Source: Mycobacterium sp. E1747
Lineage (GTDB): Bacteria > Actinomycetota > Actinomycetes > Mycobacteriales > Mycobacteriaceae
NCBI RefSeq assembly: GCF_001667775.1
Contig: NZ_LZJI01000183.1
Span: 1-64,000 of the forward strand
Direction of reading: 5' to 3'
DNA: 64,000 bases
Made by a program: the position numbers and the translations under genes. Each line of letters opens with the position of its first letter. Position 1 is the first letter of the stretch. This document shows, piece by piece, positions 21,783-29,953 of the stretch. A model generated the notes under the pieces. The model saw nothing but the letters and a program-made list of their open reading frames with translations. It did no database searches and was not told the DNA's origin.

Positions 21783-21814
21783 GCGGCGGACGTGCCCACT
21801 CACGCGTCCGCCGC
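21783..21814 (+). terminator. GC-rich hairpin after the LpqH paralogue
   Basis: GCGGCGGACG (21783-21792) and CGTCCGCCGC (21805-21814) form a perfect 10-bp stem with a 12-nt loop, 14 nt after the lipoprotein stop. There is no strong U-tract, only CTTTCCC further on, which is common for mycobacterial terminators. Confidence 0.6.
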
Positions 21815-21850
21815 TCGCCGCTTTCCCTGCCCCGATCACATCCGCGGACT

Positions 21851-21856
21851 TATGAT
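21851..21856 (+). promoter_or_regulatory. -10 box TATGAT, leaderless start of the TPR-CHAT operon
   Basis: TATGAT is followed by six bases and then GTG 21863. No Shine-Dalgarno sequence precedes the GTG, so the first gene is probably translated from a leaderless mRNA. Confidence 0.6.
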
Positions 21857-21862
21857 GCAGCC

Positions 21863-23563
21863 GTGTCGATCCCCGACGAGTTGGACAACGCGCGCCGCCT
21901 GGCGTACGCGGCCGACGACGCGGGGGCCCGTGATCTGTTGCTGTCCTTGATACCGAGTATCGAGCGGGAAGACCGGGACGATCTCATGCTCGAAGTCCTC
22001 GCCCAGCTCGGCAAGATCTACCTCGACCGCGGCGCGAATGACGGCGTGCACGAATCCATCCGGCGCATTCACGACTGCATATCGATCTATGCGGGCATGC
22101 CCGCCGACGTCGACATAACGCGCATGATCCGTCGGTACTCACGGCGGGCTCATTTTCTGCAGGCCGGCTTGGCCGCGGCGATCGGCGACCACGACGGCGC
22201 GGCCGCCGCGCTGGCCATGCTGGACGACGATGGGTCGGACGCAGATCTTCCCGAACTGGTCGACGAACATGCGCGCCTGCGCATCCATGCCCGGGTCCTG
22301 TGCGCGACGGCGCTGTGCGACGACGACCTGCATGTCCGGTCGCTTCCCCTGTGGCAGAACGTGGTTGGTGCTATCGAACGCTACGGGGGAAGGGACGCGG
22401 ACGCCGACCACGTCCGGGTCGTCGCTGGCACCGGCTACGGCAGGTTCTGCGTCGAAACCGGCCGGCTATCGGAGGCCGACCCCTGGCTGCGCCGCGCGGA
22501 AGCCCGGGCCCGGGCCAACGGATGGGAACTCGCCACGGCACAAGCACAATTGGAGAGGGCGGCGGCGTGCTGGGCGGCCAACAACCACGCCGGCACCGAG
22601 CAACTCGTCTCCGAGGCGTACCCCGTCATCGCCCGACACGACCGGGCGCACGACGTCGCGCGCTGCTGGCTGTACATGGGACTCACTCGGCTGGGGGCGG
22701 GTGCGCTGGAAGCCGCCGACGAATGCTGGGGACACGCCGAGCAGCACTGGCGTGAACTGGGAAAGCCGCTGTATCTGCACCGGATCCTGTTGCAACGCAG
22801 TTGGATAGCGATCTTCTGGAGCCGCTTCGCCGAAGCGGTCGAGCTGATCGCCCAGGCCCGCGAACTGCTCGACTCGTCGCCGCGCAGCAGCTGGCTGCAG
22901 TACGCGCTGCTGGACAATCATCTCGGCACGGTGTGGCGCGCGGACGCATTGGCGGACCTCGGCTTCGACAGCTCGGGCGATCCCGACGAGACGCTGCAGG
23001 AGACCGCGGCGCGGCAGGCGGAGGGCCTGGGCATCCTCCACGGCGAGGTCGGCACCGAGAAATACCGGCGGGGCATGACCAACCTCCAGCAGGCCGCCGA
23101 GCTCAAGGTGCCGGCAGCGCTGGCTGTCGATTCGGTGCGGTATTCGATCGCCGACGCCGATGCGAGATCCCGCTGGGCCACCAGCGTTTCCGGCCCCGTC
23201 CTGGCCGGCGCCTTCGCCGTCGCCTGGGAGTGGGAGAATACCGAGTTGATCAGCGAGCTAGTCGAATACCACAGCGCGCGAGGGACTTTCGACAGCGGCG
23301 ACCAGCGGCCGCGCACCGGCGAATGGGCTTCGACAGCCACCCCCGCCGTCCCCATCGATCCCAACCTGGAGCCGGCTCCCGCGCTGGCGGCCGCCGGCTC
23401 GCCGGCTCCCGGCGGCGCGTCGCTGACCCGGCTCGGGCCCTTGCCGCCGCTGCGGATGCAGCCCGACGCGCAGCCGATCCTGAGCCACTATCGCGAGTTG
23501 GCCTTCCAGCGCTACGGCCGCGCCGTCACCGCGGCCGAGGCGGCCTGGTCGACGTGGCCATGA
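21863..23563 (+). CDS. TPR-like helical repeat protein, partner of the CHAT protease
   Basis: 566 residues from GTG 21863, almost all alpha-helical, with TPR-like helix pairs from about residue 30 to 400. Examples are LMLEVLAQLGKIYLDRGAN, GYGRFCVETGRLSEADPWL and RCWLYMGLTRLGAGALEAA. A Pro/Ala-rich linker (~500-520) precedes a short C-terminal helix. There is no signal peptide, so it should be cytoplasmic. The stop overlaps the start of the CHAT gene (ATGA). TPR modules commonly sense a ligand or partner and gate a CHAT protease; that role here is inferred. Confidence 0.82.
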   Translation: MSIPDELDNARRLAYAADDAGARDLLLSLIPSIEREDRDDLMLEVLAQLGKIYLDRGANDGVHESIRRIHDCISIYAGMPADVDITRMIRRYSRRAHFLQAGLAAAIGDHDGAAAALAMLDDDGSDADLPELVDEHARLRIHARVLCATALCDDDLHVRSLPLWQNVVGAIERYGGRDADADHVRVVAGTGYGRFCVETGRLSEADPWLRRAEARARANGWELATAQAQLERAAACWAANNHAGTEQLVSEAYPVIARHDRAHDVARCWLYMGLTRLGAGALEAADECWGHAEQHWRELGKPLYLHRILLQRSWIAIFWSRFAEAVELIAQARELLDSSPRSSWLQYALLDNHLGTVWRADALADLGFDSSGDPDETLQETAARQAEGLGILHGEVGTEKYRRGMTNLQQAAELKVPAALAVDSVRYSIADADARSRWATSVSGPVLAGAFAVAWEWENTELISELVEYHSARGTFDSGDQRPRTGEWASTATPAVPIDPNLEPAPALAAAGSPAPGGASLTRLGPLPPLRMQPDAQPILSHYRELAFQRYGRAVTAAEAAWSTWP

Positions 23564-24906
23564 GCGAGACCGCTCGGAGCACCCTGATCCTGAGGTACGC
23601 CGACGTCGGGATCGCCACCTACGCCAGCTTGCGGGTCGTCGGGGAGCCGTCGCGAACCGTCAACTGGGTCATCGAAGAGCCCCTGCTGCTGGCCGCGCTG
23701 GAAGAGCTGGAGAGCGCCCTGCCCGAGCCGCACGGCTCCGAGGGCCGGCGCGAGGCCATCGAGCGGGCGCTGACCACTGGGCCCTTCGCGGCGCCGGACA
23801 CCGAGCTGACACTCGCCTACATCCTCGGGGTGCTGCTGATCGGCACCCCCGGCTGGCAGCTGTTGACCGAGTGCGTCGCGCAGCCACGGGCGGTGTTGTT
23901 CGTCTCGCCCAGCGCGCGGCTGGCGCGGGTGCCGTGGGGACTGCTAGCGCTACCGAAGTCGGGGCCAAGCAAAGAAGAATTAGTGCGCGCGCGTCAGGAG
24001 GCCATCACCGCCAGCGGCCGGGCGGCCGCCCGAATCCCCTGGCAGCTCGCCGACATCGGAAAACACACCGACGGCCACCGGCTGATGGAGCTGGTCGACG
24101 TGTTGCTCGCGGTCCCACCGAATATCGTGCACTCCCCGCGAATGACGACCGGGTGGACCGCCAGGAAAGACGGTCCGCCGCTGCTGGTTCTCGACCCCCG
24201 GGTCCCGGGGCAGCGCCCCGACTCGGCGCTGGGGTCGGTGCTCGGCAGGCCCGCGCCCGCGACGCCGTTGGCGCAATACTTCACCGACGTGCTGGAACGC
24301 CGGCCGGTGCTGCCGGCCGTCGACGCCGCGGTCGAATTGTTCCGTCGTCAGGATGCCGACCGCACGTGGCTTGCCAAGCTGTTGACCCTTGCCCCGAGCA
24401 GGCTGCTGTATGTGGGACACGCCAGTTCGGCCGACGGCCAGGCCGATCGGGCCGCACTGCACCTCGCCGACACCGCCGAGATTCCCGGCGACGCCGAGGC
24501 CATCGGTGACCACCGCCCGCTGACCGCCTCGGATCTGATGGCCCTGCAACTGCCGATGCCGCCGCGGGTGGCCCTGCTCGCCTGCGGGTCGGGTGGGGAC
24601 TACCAATTCGACGAGGCTACCGGGCTGGTGGCGGCGATGATCCTGGGTGGCGCGCAGGTGGTGACGGCCACCCTGTGGTCGCTGCCCACCACCGCGGCGT
24701 ATCGCCAGTTCACCACCGCCACCACCGATCCGATGGCCGACGTCGTAGTCGCCGTCGATCGCGCCCATGGCGCCGACGGGGACGCGGGGTGCGCGGTGAA
24801 CCGATGGCAGCGCGAACAAATGCGGCGCTGGCGCGACGGTGATACCACGGCCAGCCCGCTGTATTGGGGCGCGGTCGTCAGCTTCGCCGTCGACGGCGCC
24901 CGGTAG
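23560..24906 (+). CDS. CHAT domain protein (caspase-like cysteine protease)
   Basis: 448 residues from ATG 23560, coupled to the TPR gene. Residues 1-200 are of unknown fold, with WVIEEPLLLAALEELESAL and VPWGLLALP, the latter usual in CHAT proteins. The C-terminal CHAT domain carries the expected dyad: His287 in LLYVGHASSADG and Cys342 in RVALLACGSGGDY. It is followed by GLVAAMILGGAQVVTATLWSLP. Both catalytic positions are intact, so an active protease is predicted. CHAT proteases act in bacterial programmed-death and defence systems (gasdermin and type III-E Craspase systems), but no target such as a gasdermin is visible here. Confidence 0.88.
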   Translation: MSETARSTLILRYADVGIATYASLRVVGEPSRTVNWVIEEPLLLAALEELESALPEPHGSEGRREAIERALTTGPFAAPDTELTLAYILGVLLIGTPGWQLLTECVAQPRAVLFVSPSARLARVPWGLLALPKSGPSKEELVRARQEAITASGRAAARIPWQLADIGKHTDGHRLMELVDVLLAVPPNIVHSPRMTTGWTARKDGPPLLVLDPRVPGQRPDSALGSVLGRPAPATPLAQYFTDVLERRPVLPAVDAAVELFRRQDADRTWLAKLLTLAPSRLLYVGHASSADGQADRAALHLADTAEIPGDAEAIGDHRPLTASDLMALQLPMPPRVALLACGSGGDYQFDEATGLVAAMILGGAQVVTATLWSLPTTAAYRQFTTATTDPMADVVVAVDRAHGADGDAGCAVNRWQREQMRRWRDGDTTASPLYWGAVVSFAVDGAR

Positions 24907-24909
24907 CGC

Positions 24910-25209
24910 TCACAACGAGCCCCCCCACCCGGCGTGCACCGCCAGCACGTCGTCGGGCAGCGAAAGGCTCTCCCGTGCAGCGGGATCGAATGCGACCAGG
25001 ACCACGAGACCGGGTCGCAGCATTGACACGTCGAGATCGTCGCCGCACCGCGCCAACTTGCCGATGAACGTCTCCCCGGAGACGGCGACCACCTCGATGA
25101 AAACCTGGCGCTCGACCGACCGCACGGTGCCGACCCCGACGGTGCGGTCCCCTCCGCCGCGACGCCGGGCGGCCCGGAATCGGTCAGCCAGCACTGACAG
25201 CATGTTCAT
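24910..25209 (-). CDS. Small conserved-looking protein inside the TPR-CHAT region, function unknown
   Basis: 99 residues from ATG 25209 (ATG 25203 is an alternative), running towards the CHAT gene with only 3 nt between stops. A basic N-terminal helix (LADRFRAARRRGGG) is followed by a compact beta-rich domain: TVGVGTVRSVERQVFIEVV, FIGKLARCG, and LRPGLVVLVAFDP. This strand-turn pattern suggests an OB- or SH3-like barrel. No signal peptide or enzyme motif is seen. It sits between the two transcription units of the cassette and could regulate it; this is inference. Confidence 0.6.
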   Translation of the reverse strand: MNMLSVLADRFRAARRRGGGDRTVGVGTVRSVERQVFIEVVAVSGETFIGKLARCGDDLDVSMLRPGLVVLVAFDPAARESLSLPDDVLAVHAGWGGSL

Positions 25210-25280
25210 GGCATCAGCGTCCGGCCGCCGGCCGGCTACCGAACCCAAGTTTTCGGCTGCCGCGTTCGGCGCGATGCCCC

Positions 25281-25286
25281 TATTCT
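25281..25286 (+). promoter_or_regulatory. -10 box TATTCT, leaderless start of the second TPR-CHAT region operon
   Basis: TATTCT is followed by six bases and ATG 25293, with no Shine-Dalgarno sequence. It selects ATG 25293 over the GTG at 25287. Confidence 0.55.
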
Positions 25287-25292
25287 GTGCAG

Positions 25293-26606
25293 ATGAGCGC
25301 GGATTCACAGCTGGCCGTCGCGGTCGGCCATCCCCGCCGGTCGGTGATCGAGGCGGCGTGGCGGGCGATCGGCCCGGGTGTGGAGGTGCTCAGCAGCGAC
25401 GATGGCGGGCCGCTGAGCCGCACCGTCAAACGCATCATCGACCCGTTGGTGCTCCGGTTGCGGTCCAACCCCCAGTATTCGGCACCCGTCGTCCCCCCGG
25501 AGACCGCAGCCGCGATGCGCGAGCTGATCGTCGGGAGCGCGCCCGAATTGCGCTCGGCCGCAGCATGGTTCGAGGTGCTCAAAATGGAGCGGCGCCGGCA
25601 GCGCATCCGCACCGGGAACGCGCAGGAACTGTACTTCCCGGTGTGCTTCGAGCTCGCGGTGACGAAAGGCCAACCGGCAGCGGAGGATCAAGAAACGGCG
25701 ACCGCCGTGCTGCAAGACGTCCACCAAGGCCGCGACCGCACCGCGATCGAGGTGCTGCATCAGTACGTGGCCGATCCCGACGCGGTGGCCAAGCTGGCCG
25801 ACCAGCTCGACCGCAGCTGGCGCGACGTGCGGGCGGGCGAGATCGCCACCGGCCCGTTCCTATCCGAACTTGCCACCGTGCTGGGAGCGGCCAACAGCCA
25901 CCGCACCGCGACGGCCCGCCAGCGTGTCTGGTCGGCGATGATCGCCGACGCCACTCCGTACAACCTGGGCGCCTTGGCCCGCGTCGAGGGGGCCCAACTG
26001 CCATGGTCGATCGTGGAGCTGGGGCTGAGTTCGGTTGCACCGCAACGACGGCCGCGCGTCTCCGGCGGTGCCGATAGCGACCGGCCGCTGGACCGCAGCG
26101 TGGTGGATCGGGTGCGCGCCACCCTGCGCCGTGCGCTGGACCGCGACGCACTGCCCGACATCCCCCTGCTGTGCGAGGAGGAAGTCGACCGGGCCTGCGC
26201 GCCCTGGGGGCTGCTATCGGAGGACAAGCAGACCACGCTCGTCGCGGGGATCGAGATCGCGATGGAGTTGTCCCCCCTGGACCCGTCCGTCGCCAGCCGC
26301 TACGCCCTGGCGGCGCAGATCCAGGCGCGGCTGCGCAAGGAGGCCTACGTGCTGCACGCCCGCCGCTACCTCGCCGAGGGCGGCCCGCTGCATCCGCGCC
26401 AGCGGCAGGTGGTTGACGACCTGGCCGCCTACGCGCAGCCCTACCTGAACCGGCTATGGGCGCGGTTGCACGGGCGCGATGTGTGGCAGGAGCCCTGCGA
26501 CGACGTCGATGACGTGCGTTCGCTGCTCGAGGGGGTCGCGCGATCGGTGAGCCTTGATCACCGGCAGCGGATCAAGGCGATGCTGGAATTGCAGGTGGCG
26601 GGATGA
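25293..26606 (+). CDS. Unrecognised helical protein of the TPR-CHAT cassette
   Basis: 437 residues with no signal peptide or membrane segment. It reads as mostly alpha-helical and rich in Arg, Ala and Asp. Examples are SRTVKRIIDPLVLRLRSNPQ, AAMRELIVGSAPELRSAAAW and YALAAQIQARLRKEAYVLHA. The charged C-terminal third could be a protein-interaction domain. I recognise no catalytic motif or family. It overlaps the next gene by ATGA, so the two products are probably made in equal amounts. Proximity and shared leaderless promoter style tie it to the TPR-CHAT pair. Confidence 0.72.
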   Translation: MSADSQLAVAVGHPRRSVIEAAWRAIGPGVEVLSSDDGGPLSRTVKRIIDPLVLRLRSNPQYSAPVVPPETAAAMRELIVGSAPELRSAAAWFEVLKMERRRQRIRTGNAQELYFPVCFELAVTKGQPAAEDQETATAVLQDVHQGRDRTAIEVLHQYVADPDAVAKLADQLDRSWRDVRAGEIATGPFLSELATVLGAANSHRTATARQRVWSAMIADATPYNLGALARVEGAQLPWSIVELGLSSVAPQRRPRVSGGADSDRPLDRSVVDRVRATLRRALDRDALPDIPLLCEEEVDRACAPWGLLSEDKQTTLVAGIEIAMELSPLDPSVASRYALAAQIQARLRKEAYVLHARRYLAEGGPLHPRQRQVVDDLAAYAQPYLNRLWARLHGRDVWQEPCDDVDDVRSLLEGVARSVSLDHRQRIKAMLELQVAG

Positions 26607-27733
26607 GATTGGTCTCCGATTCCGGTCTATGGAGCACCGGACCGACCAGCGAGGCGACTCCGCTGACCGCGGTGCTCGAGGTCAGCGGCGCGGTGCTGTC
26701 GTGGACCCTGGACGACCCGAACGATGCCCCGGCGCACATCACGTTCACCGATTTCGGCCACGCCGACTGGCTTTGGCGGGTCCTCGGCGAATCCGGGCAT
26801 GTCGCACTCGCTTCGGCGGTGGGTTCGGCCGAGGAGTCCCGCCGCATCGACCTTGCCGGCGTGGACATCCTGCCCGGGTCGGTCGGGCCGTTACGCCGGT
26901 TGGCCCTTGGCCACTGGCTGCGGCGCTGGTGGCCCGCCAGTCGACGGGACGGCATCGCCGGCCTCGATCGCGCGCTGCTGGACCTCGAGGTTGCGGTGTT
27001 GACCGCCGGAGCGCAGGGCTTCTTCGCCGACGACACCCTGGATTCCGACGTCGCGGGCTTGCTGGCGCCGCATGCCGCCACCCTGGGCGCGCACATCGCC
27101 GACGGTGACCCACGCGCCCTGGATCTGGTGCGGGCGGGCGCCACACTGGCCGAGGAATTGGGAGTGGACGGCCCGGGTTGGCCCGAACTGTTTGCCGCCC
27201 TTGATGATTCGGCTGTCGTGCTGCCCTTCCCAGCCGGCCGGCGCGACGACTACGCGCTGGCCGCGGGCGCGAACGCGGGCCCGCGCTCCCCGGCCCAGAT
27301 CGCCCGCGGCGTCGCCTCCGTCCGCTGGGGCGGGGTTCCGCCCGGAATCTTCGACGCGGGCGAGAACACCGTCGACTGGACGATCGAAGTGGCCGGAGCC
27401 GCGGTCGTCGCCCTCGTGCGGGTAGCCGTCATCGGACCGGACGCACCCACCGGCATCGGGGTGCGACTGCGCTCGGGAACCATTTCCGGCACCGGCGCCC
27501 TGGACGCCGACGGCCGCGCGACCCTCACCCTGTCCGACGCCGGGCAACGGCCACTTTCGGAATCGGCGGCCTGGGATCACGACTGGTCGGCGGCGTCCGT
27601 TCTGGTCGGGGCCGAGACCACGGAGTCGGCCGACACCCGTGAGCGGGTGCGCCGGTGGGCGCGGGCGCGATTGGACCGGCCGGCGGACGACGCCTTCCTC
27701 GCCGAGATATTGGCGGCCGAATCCGCCTACTAA
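26603..27733 (+). CDS. Unrecognised protein with a beta-rich C-terminal domain, TPR-CHAT cassette
   Basis: 376 residues, starting within the stop of the preceding gene. The N-terminal ~80 residues alternate strands (LTAVLEVSGAVLSWTL), the middle is helical, and residues ~215-345 form a beta-sandwich-like region. That region includes VASVRWGGVPPGIFDAGENT, WTIEVAGAAVVALVRVAVIG and ATLTLSDAGQRPL. A helical tail (RERVRRWARARLDRP) ends the protein. No catalytic motif is seen. A beta-rich domain next to a CHAT protease could be a substrate or a recognition module, but this is speculation. Confidence 0.7.
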   Translation: MRLVSDSGLWSTGPTSEATPLTAVLEVSGAVLSWTLDDPNDAPAHITFTDFGHADWLWRVLGESGHVALASAVGSAEESRRIDLAGVDILPGSVGPLRRLALGHWLRRWWPASRRDGIAGLDRALLDLEVAVLTAGAQGFFADDTLDSDVAGLLAPHAATLGAHIADGDPRALDLVRAGATLAEELGVDGPGWPELFAALDDSAVVLPFPAGRRDDYALAAGANAGPRSPAQIARGVASVRWGGVPPGIFDAGENTVDWTIEVAGAAVVALVRVAVIGPDAPTGIGVRLRSGTISGTGALDADGRATLTLSDAGQRPLSESAAWDHDWSAASVLVGAETTESADTRERVRRWARARLDRPADDAFLAEILAAESAY

Positions 27734-27757
27734 CTGGGGAACGCGAAGGCGACTCGG

Positions 27758-27919
27758 TCAGCTGGGCGGGGCCGGGGGCTCCGGCGGCTCCGGGCCGGGC
27801 GGGGGCGCGGACGGCGAGTCCCGCAAATACCGGCGCAACCGAAGCAGCTGATTGACCACCATGCCGATGCCGAGGAGTATCAACCCCACGACTATTGCCA
27901 CCACGATTGCGGCGCTCAC
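27758..27919 (-). CDS. Single-pass small membrane protein
   Basis: 53 residues from GTG 27919: one hydrophobic helix (residues 2-22, AIVVAIVVGLILLGIGMVV), then NQLLRLRRYLRD and a Pro-rich tail (PPPGPEPPEPPAPP). Arg residues after the helix predict the C-terminus inside. GGAGG lies only 1 nt before the GTG, too close for a normal ribosome-binding site, so GTG codons at residues 6-7 are possible starts. Function is unknown. It diverges from the csbD gene. Confidence 0.55.
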   Translation of the reverse strand: MSAAIVVAIVVGLILLGIGMVVNQLLRLRRYLRDSPSAPPPGPEPPEPPAPPS

Positions 27920-27966
27920 GCCTCCATCATGGCAGGACGGGGGTTTCAACCTGTGCCAATGCGGGG

Positions 27967-27972
27967 TAGCCA
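27967..27972 (+). promoter_or_regulatory. -10 box TAGCCA of the csbD-cutinase operon
   Basis: TAGCCA ends 7 nt before ATG 27980 and no Shine-Dalgarno sequence is present, so a leaderless start is likely. Confidence 0.45.
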
Positions 27973-27979
27973 CACCGGC

Positions 27980-28153
27980 ATGAGTAACGAGGACAAGCTG
28001 AAGAACAAGATCGAGGACCTGGGCGGCCGCGCCAAGGAGGCCATCGGCAAAGCGACCGGGGACCACGACACCAGGGACGAGGGCCGGGCCGACCAAGCGA
28101 AGTCCAGCCTCAAGGACGCCGGTGAAAAGGTGAAAGACGCGTTCAAGAAGTGA
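27980..28153 (+). CDS. CsbD family stress protein
   Basis: 57 residues, highly charged and lacking Trp and Cys. The CsbD signature is clear: KLKNKIEDLGGRAKEAIGKA followed by TRDEGRADQAKSSLKDAGEK. These hydrophilic helical proteins are general-stress induced in many bacteria, and their molecular function is unclear. The stop overlaps the cutinase start (GTGA), so translation is coupled. Confidence 0.88.
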   Translation: MSNEDKLKNKIEDLGGRAKEAIGKATGDHDTRDEGRADQAKSSLKDAGEKVKDAFKK

Positions 28154-28860
28154 GCGGCCTTTCCGGGCTGCGCCGGCTGTCGGTGCTCGTCGCAATGGCG
28201 GCATTGGCGGTCGGCGCCCTGGTGGCGAGCGCGCCCAGCCCGTCGGCGTCTGCGGATCCGTCGTGTCCCGACGTTGAGGTGGTGTTCGCCCGGGGATCGG
28301 GCGAGCCGCCCGGCGTCGGCGGCATCGGTGGGTCGTTCGTGGACGCGCTGCGCTCGCAGGTCGGCAACCGCTCGCTCGCCGTCTACGGGGTGAATTACCC
28401 TGCCAGCACTGACTTTTCAAATCCGAACTTCCCGCAGACGGTCGTCGACGGCATCCGTGACGCCAGCTCGCACGTTGAGGCCACGGCCAAGAACTGCCCC
28501 AACACTCGCGAGGTCCTCGGCGGATATTCGCAGGGCGCCGCACTAGCCGGGTACGTCACGTCGGCGGCGGTACCGGCGGGAGTGCCCGCCTCTGCCGTGC
28601 CACCGCCCATGCCGGCTGAGGTCGCCAACCACGTTGCAGCGGTCACCCTGTTCGGCACGCCCTCGGGTGACTTCCTGCAGAAGTACCACGCGCCGCCGCT
28701 GGCGATCGGCCCGCTGTATCAGCCGAAGACGCTGGAGCTCTGCGCCCAGGGCGATCCGATATGCGGCAGCCTCGGCGGCGACGGCTTCGCCGCGCACACC
28801 TCTTACGGGATGAACGGCATGACGAGCCAAGCCGCCAACTTCGCTTCCAGTCATCTGTAG
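28150..28860 (+). CDS. Cutinase family esterase, Cut5-type (Rv3724), intact
   Basis: 236 residues from GTG 28150. An N-terminal signal peptide (residues ~8-35, cleavage near ASA-DP) directs export. The alpha/beta-hydrolase cutinase domain has nucleophile Ser in GGYSQGAA, Asp in CAQGDPIC and His in FAAHTSYG, with paired cysteines (SCPD, NCPN, LCAQ, PICG). M. tuberculosis has this gene split as Rv3724A/B (cut5a/cut5b), whereas here it is one open frame. The likely activity is a secreted lipid esterase or phospholipase. Rv3725- and Rv3726-type genes follow, as in M. tuberculosis. Confidence 0.93.
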   Translation: MSGLSGLRRLSVLVAMAALAVGALVASAPSPSASADPSCPDVEVVFARGSGEPPGVGGIGGSFVDALRSQVGNRSLAVYGVNYPASTDFSNPNFPQTVVDGIRDASSHVEATAKNCPNTREVLGGYSQGAALAGYVTSAAVPAGVPASAVPPPMPAEVANHVAAVTLFGTPSGDFLQKYHAPPLAIGPLYQPKTLELCAQGDPICGSLGGDGFAAHTSYGMNGMTSQAANFASSHL

Positions 28861-28887
28861 GTCACCCGGTCCTGCAAAGGTTCCACC

Positions 28888-29871
28888 ATGCGCGTTCTGA
28901 TCACAGGCGGTACGGGATTCGTCGGCGGCTGGACGGCCAAGGCCATCGCCGACGCGGGTCACGACATCCGGTTTCTGGTGCGTACCCCCGCCAAGCTGGA
29001 GACTTCGGTAGCGCGGCTGGGCGTCGACGTGTCGGACTACGCCGTCGCCGACATCACGGACCGCATGGCGGTGCGCCAGGCCCTGGACGGCTGCGAAGCG
29101 GTCGTGCACAGCGCGGCCCTGGTGGCCACCGACCCGCGCCAGACGGCCCAGATGCTCACGACCAACATGCAGGGCGCCCAGAACGTCCTGGGTCAAGCCG
29201 TCGAACTCGGCGTGGACCCCATCGTCCATGTGTCCAGTTTCAGCGCGCTCTTTCATGCCGGCCTGCAAGAGCTGTCGGCGGACCTGCCGGTCGTCGGAGG
29301 GGCGGACGGCTACGGGACTTCCAAGGCTCAGGTCGAGATCTATGCCCGCGGTCTGCAAGATGCCGGCGCGCCCGTGAACATCACCTACCCGGGCATGGTC
29401 ATCGGTCCGCCGGTGGGCGACCAATTCGGGGAGGCCGGCGAAGGCGTCAAAGCCGCCCTGCAGATGCATGTGATCCCGGGGCGGAGCGGGGCCTGGTTGA
29501 TCGTCGATGTCCGCGATTTGGCGGCGCTGCACGCGGCGCTGCTTGAGCCCGGCCGCGGCCCGCGCCGGTTCATGGCGGGCGGCCATCGCGTTCCGGCGGC
29601 GGAGTTGGCGAAGATGCTCGGCGAGGTGTCCGGGTCGGCGATGGTCTCGGTTCCGATTCCCGATACCGCCCTGCGCGTCGCCGGCGCGGTCATGGATCGC
29701 GCCAGCCGGTTCGTACCCTTCGACACGCCCTTCACGTGGGCCGGGATGCAGTACTACACGCAGATGCCGGCATCCGACGACTCACCGAGCGAACGTGAAT
29801 TCGGCATCACCTACCGGGATCCGCAGGAGACTCTGGCCGACACGTTCGAAGCCCTTCGTGCCGTGAGCTGA
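28888..29871 (+). CDS. NAD-dependent epimerase/dehydratase family oxidoreductase, Rv3725-type
   Basis: A 327-residue extended SDR. The N-terminal Rossmann motif is MRVLITGGTGFVGGW, followed by VHSAALV and the catalytic pair in GYGTSKAQVEIYARG (Tyr and Lys). HVSSFSAL supplies the serine. The family acts on nucleotide sugars, steroids or polyketide-like ketones, and the substrate cannot be read here. It lies 27 nt after the cutinase and precedes the Zn-alcohol dehydrogenase in the same order as M. tuberculosis. Confidence 0.9.
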   Translation: MRVLITGGTGFVGGWTAKAIADAGHDIRFLVRTPAKLETSVARLGVDVSDYAVADITDRMAVRQALDGCEAVVHSAALVATDPRQTAQMLTTNMQGAQNVLGQAVELGVDPIVHVSSFSALFHAGLQELSADLPVVGGADGYGTSKAQVEIYARGLQDAGAPVNITYPGMVIGPPVGDQFGEAGEGVKAALQMHVIPGRSGAWLIVDVRDLAALHAALLEPGRGPRRFMAGGHRVPAAELAKMLGEVSGSAMVSVPIPDTALRVAGAVMDRASRFVPFDTPFTWAGMQYYTQMPASDDSPSEREFGITYRDPQETLADTFEALRAVS

Positions 29872-29953
29872 GCGGGCATACGAAGAGCTGGAGCAGGTGG
29901 CGGGACTGCAACCGGCGGGTCATAAATCGACCACCGTGTAGGAGGATCGACGG

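Noticed and set aside
27758..28543. 261-codon minus-strand frame over csbD and the cutinase
   Set aside because: Only the last 53 codons look like a protein (membrane helix and Pro-rich tail); the rest is antisense to csbD and the cutinase.
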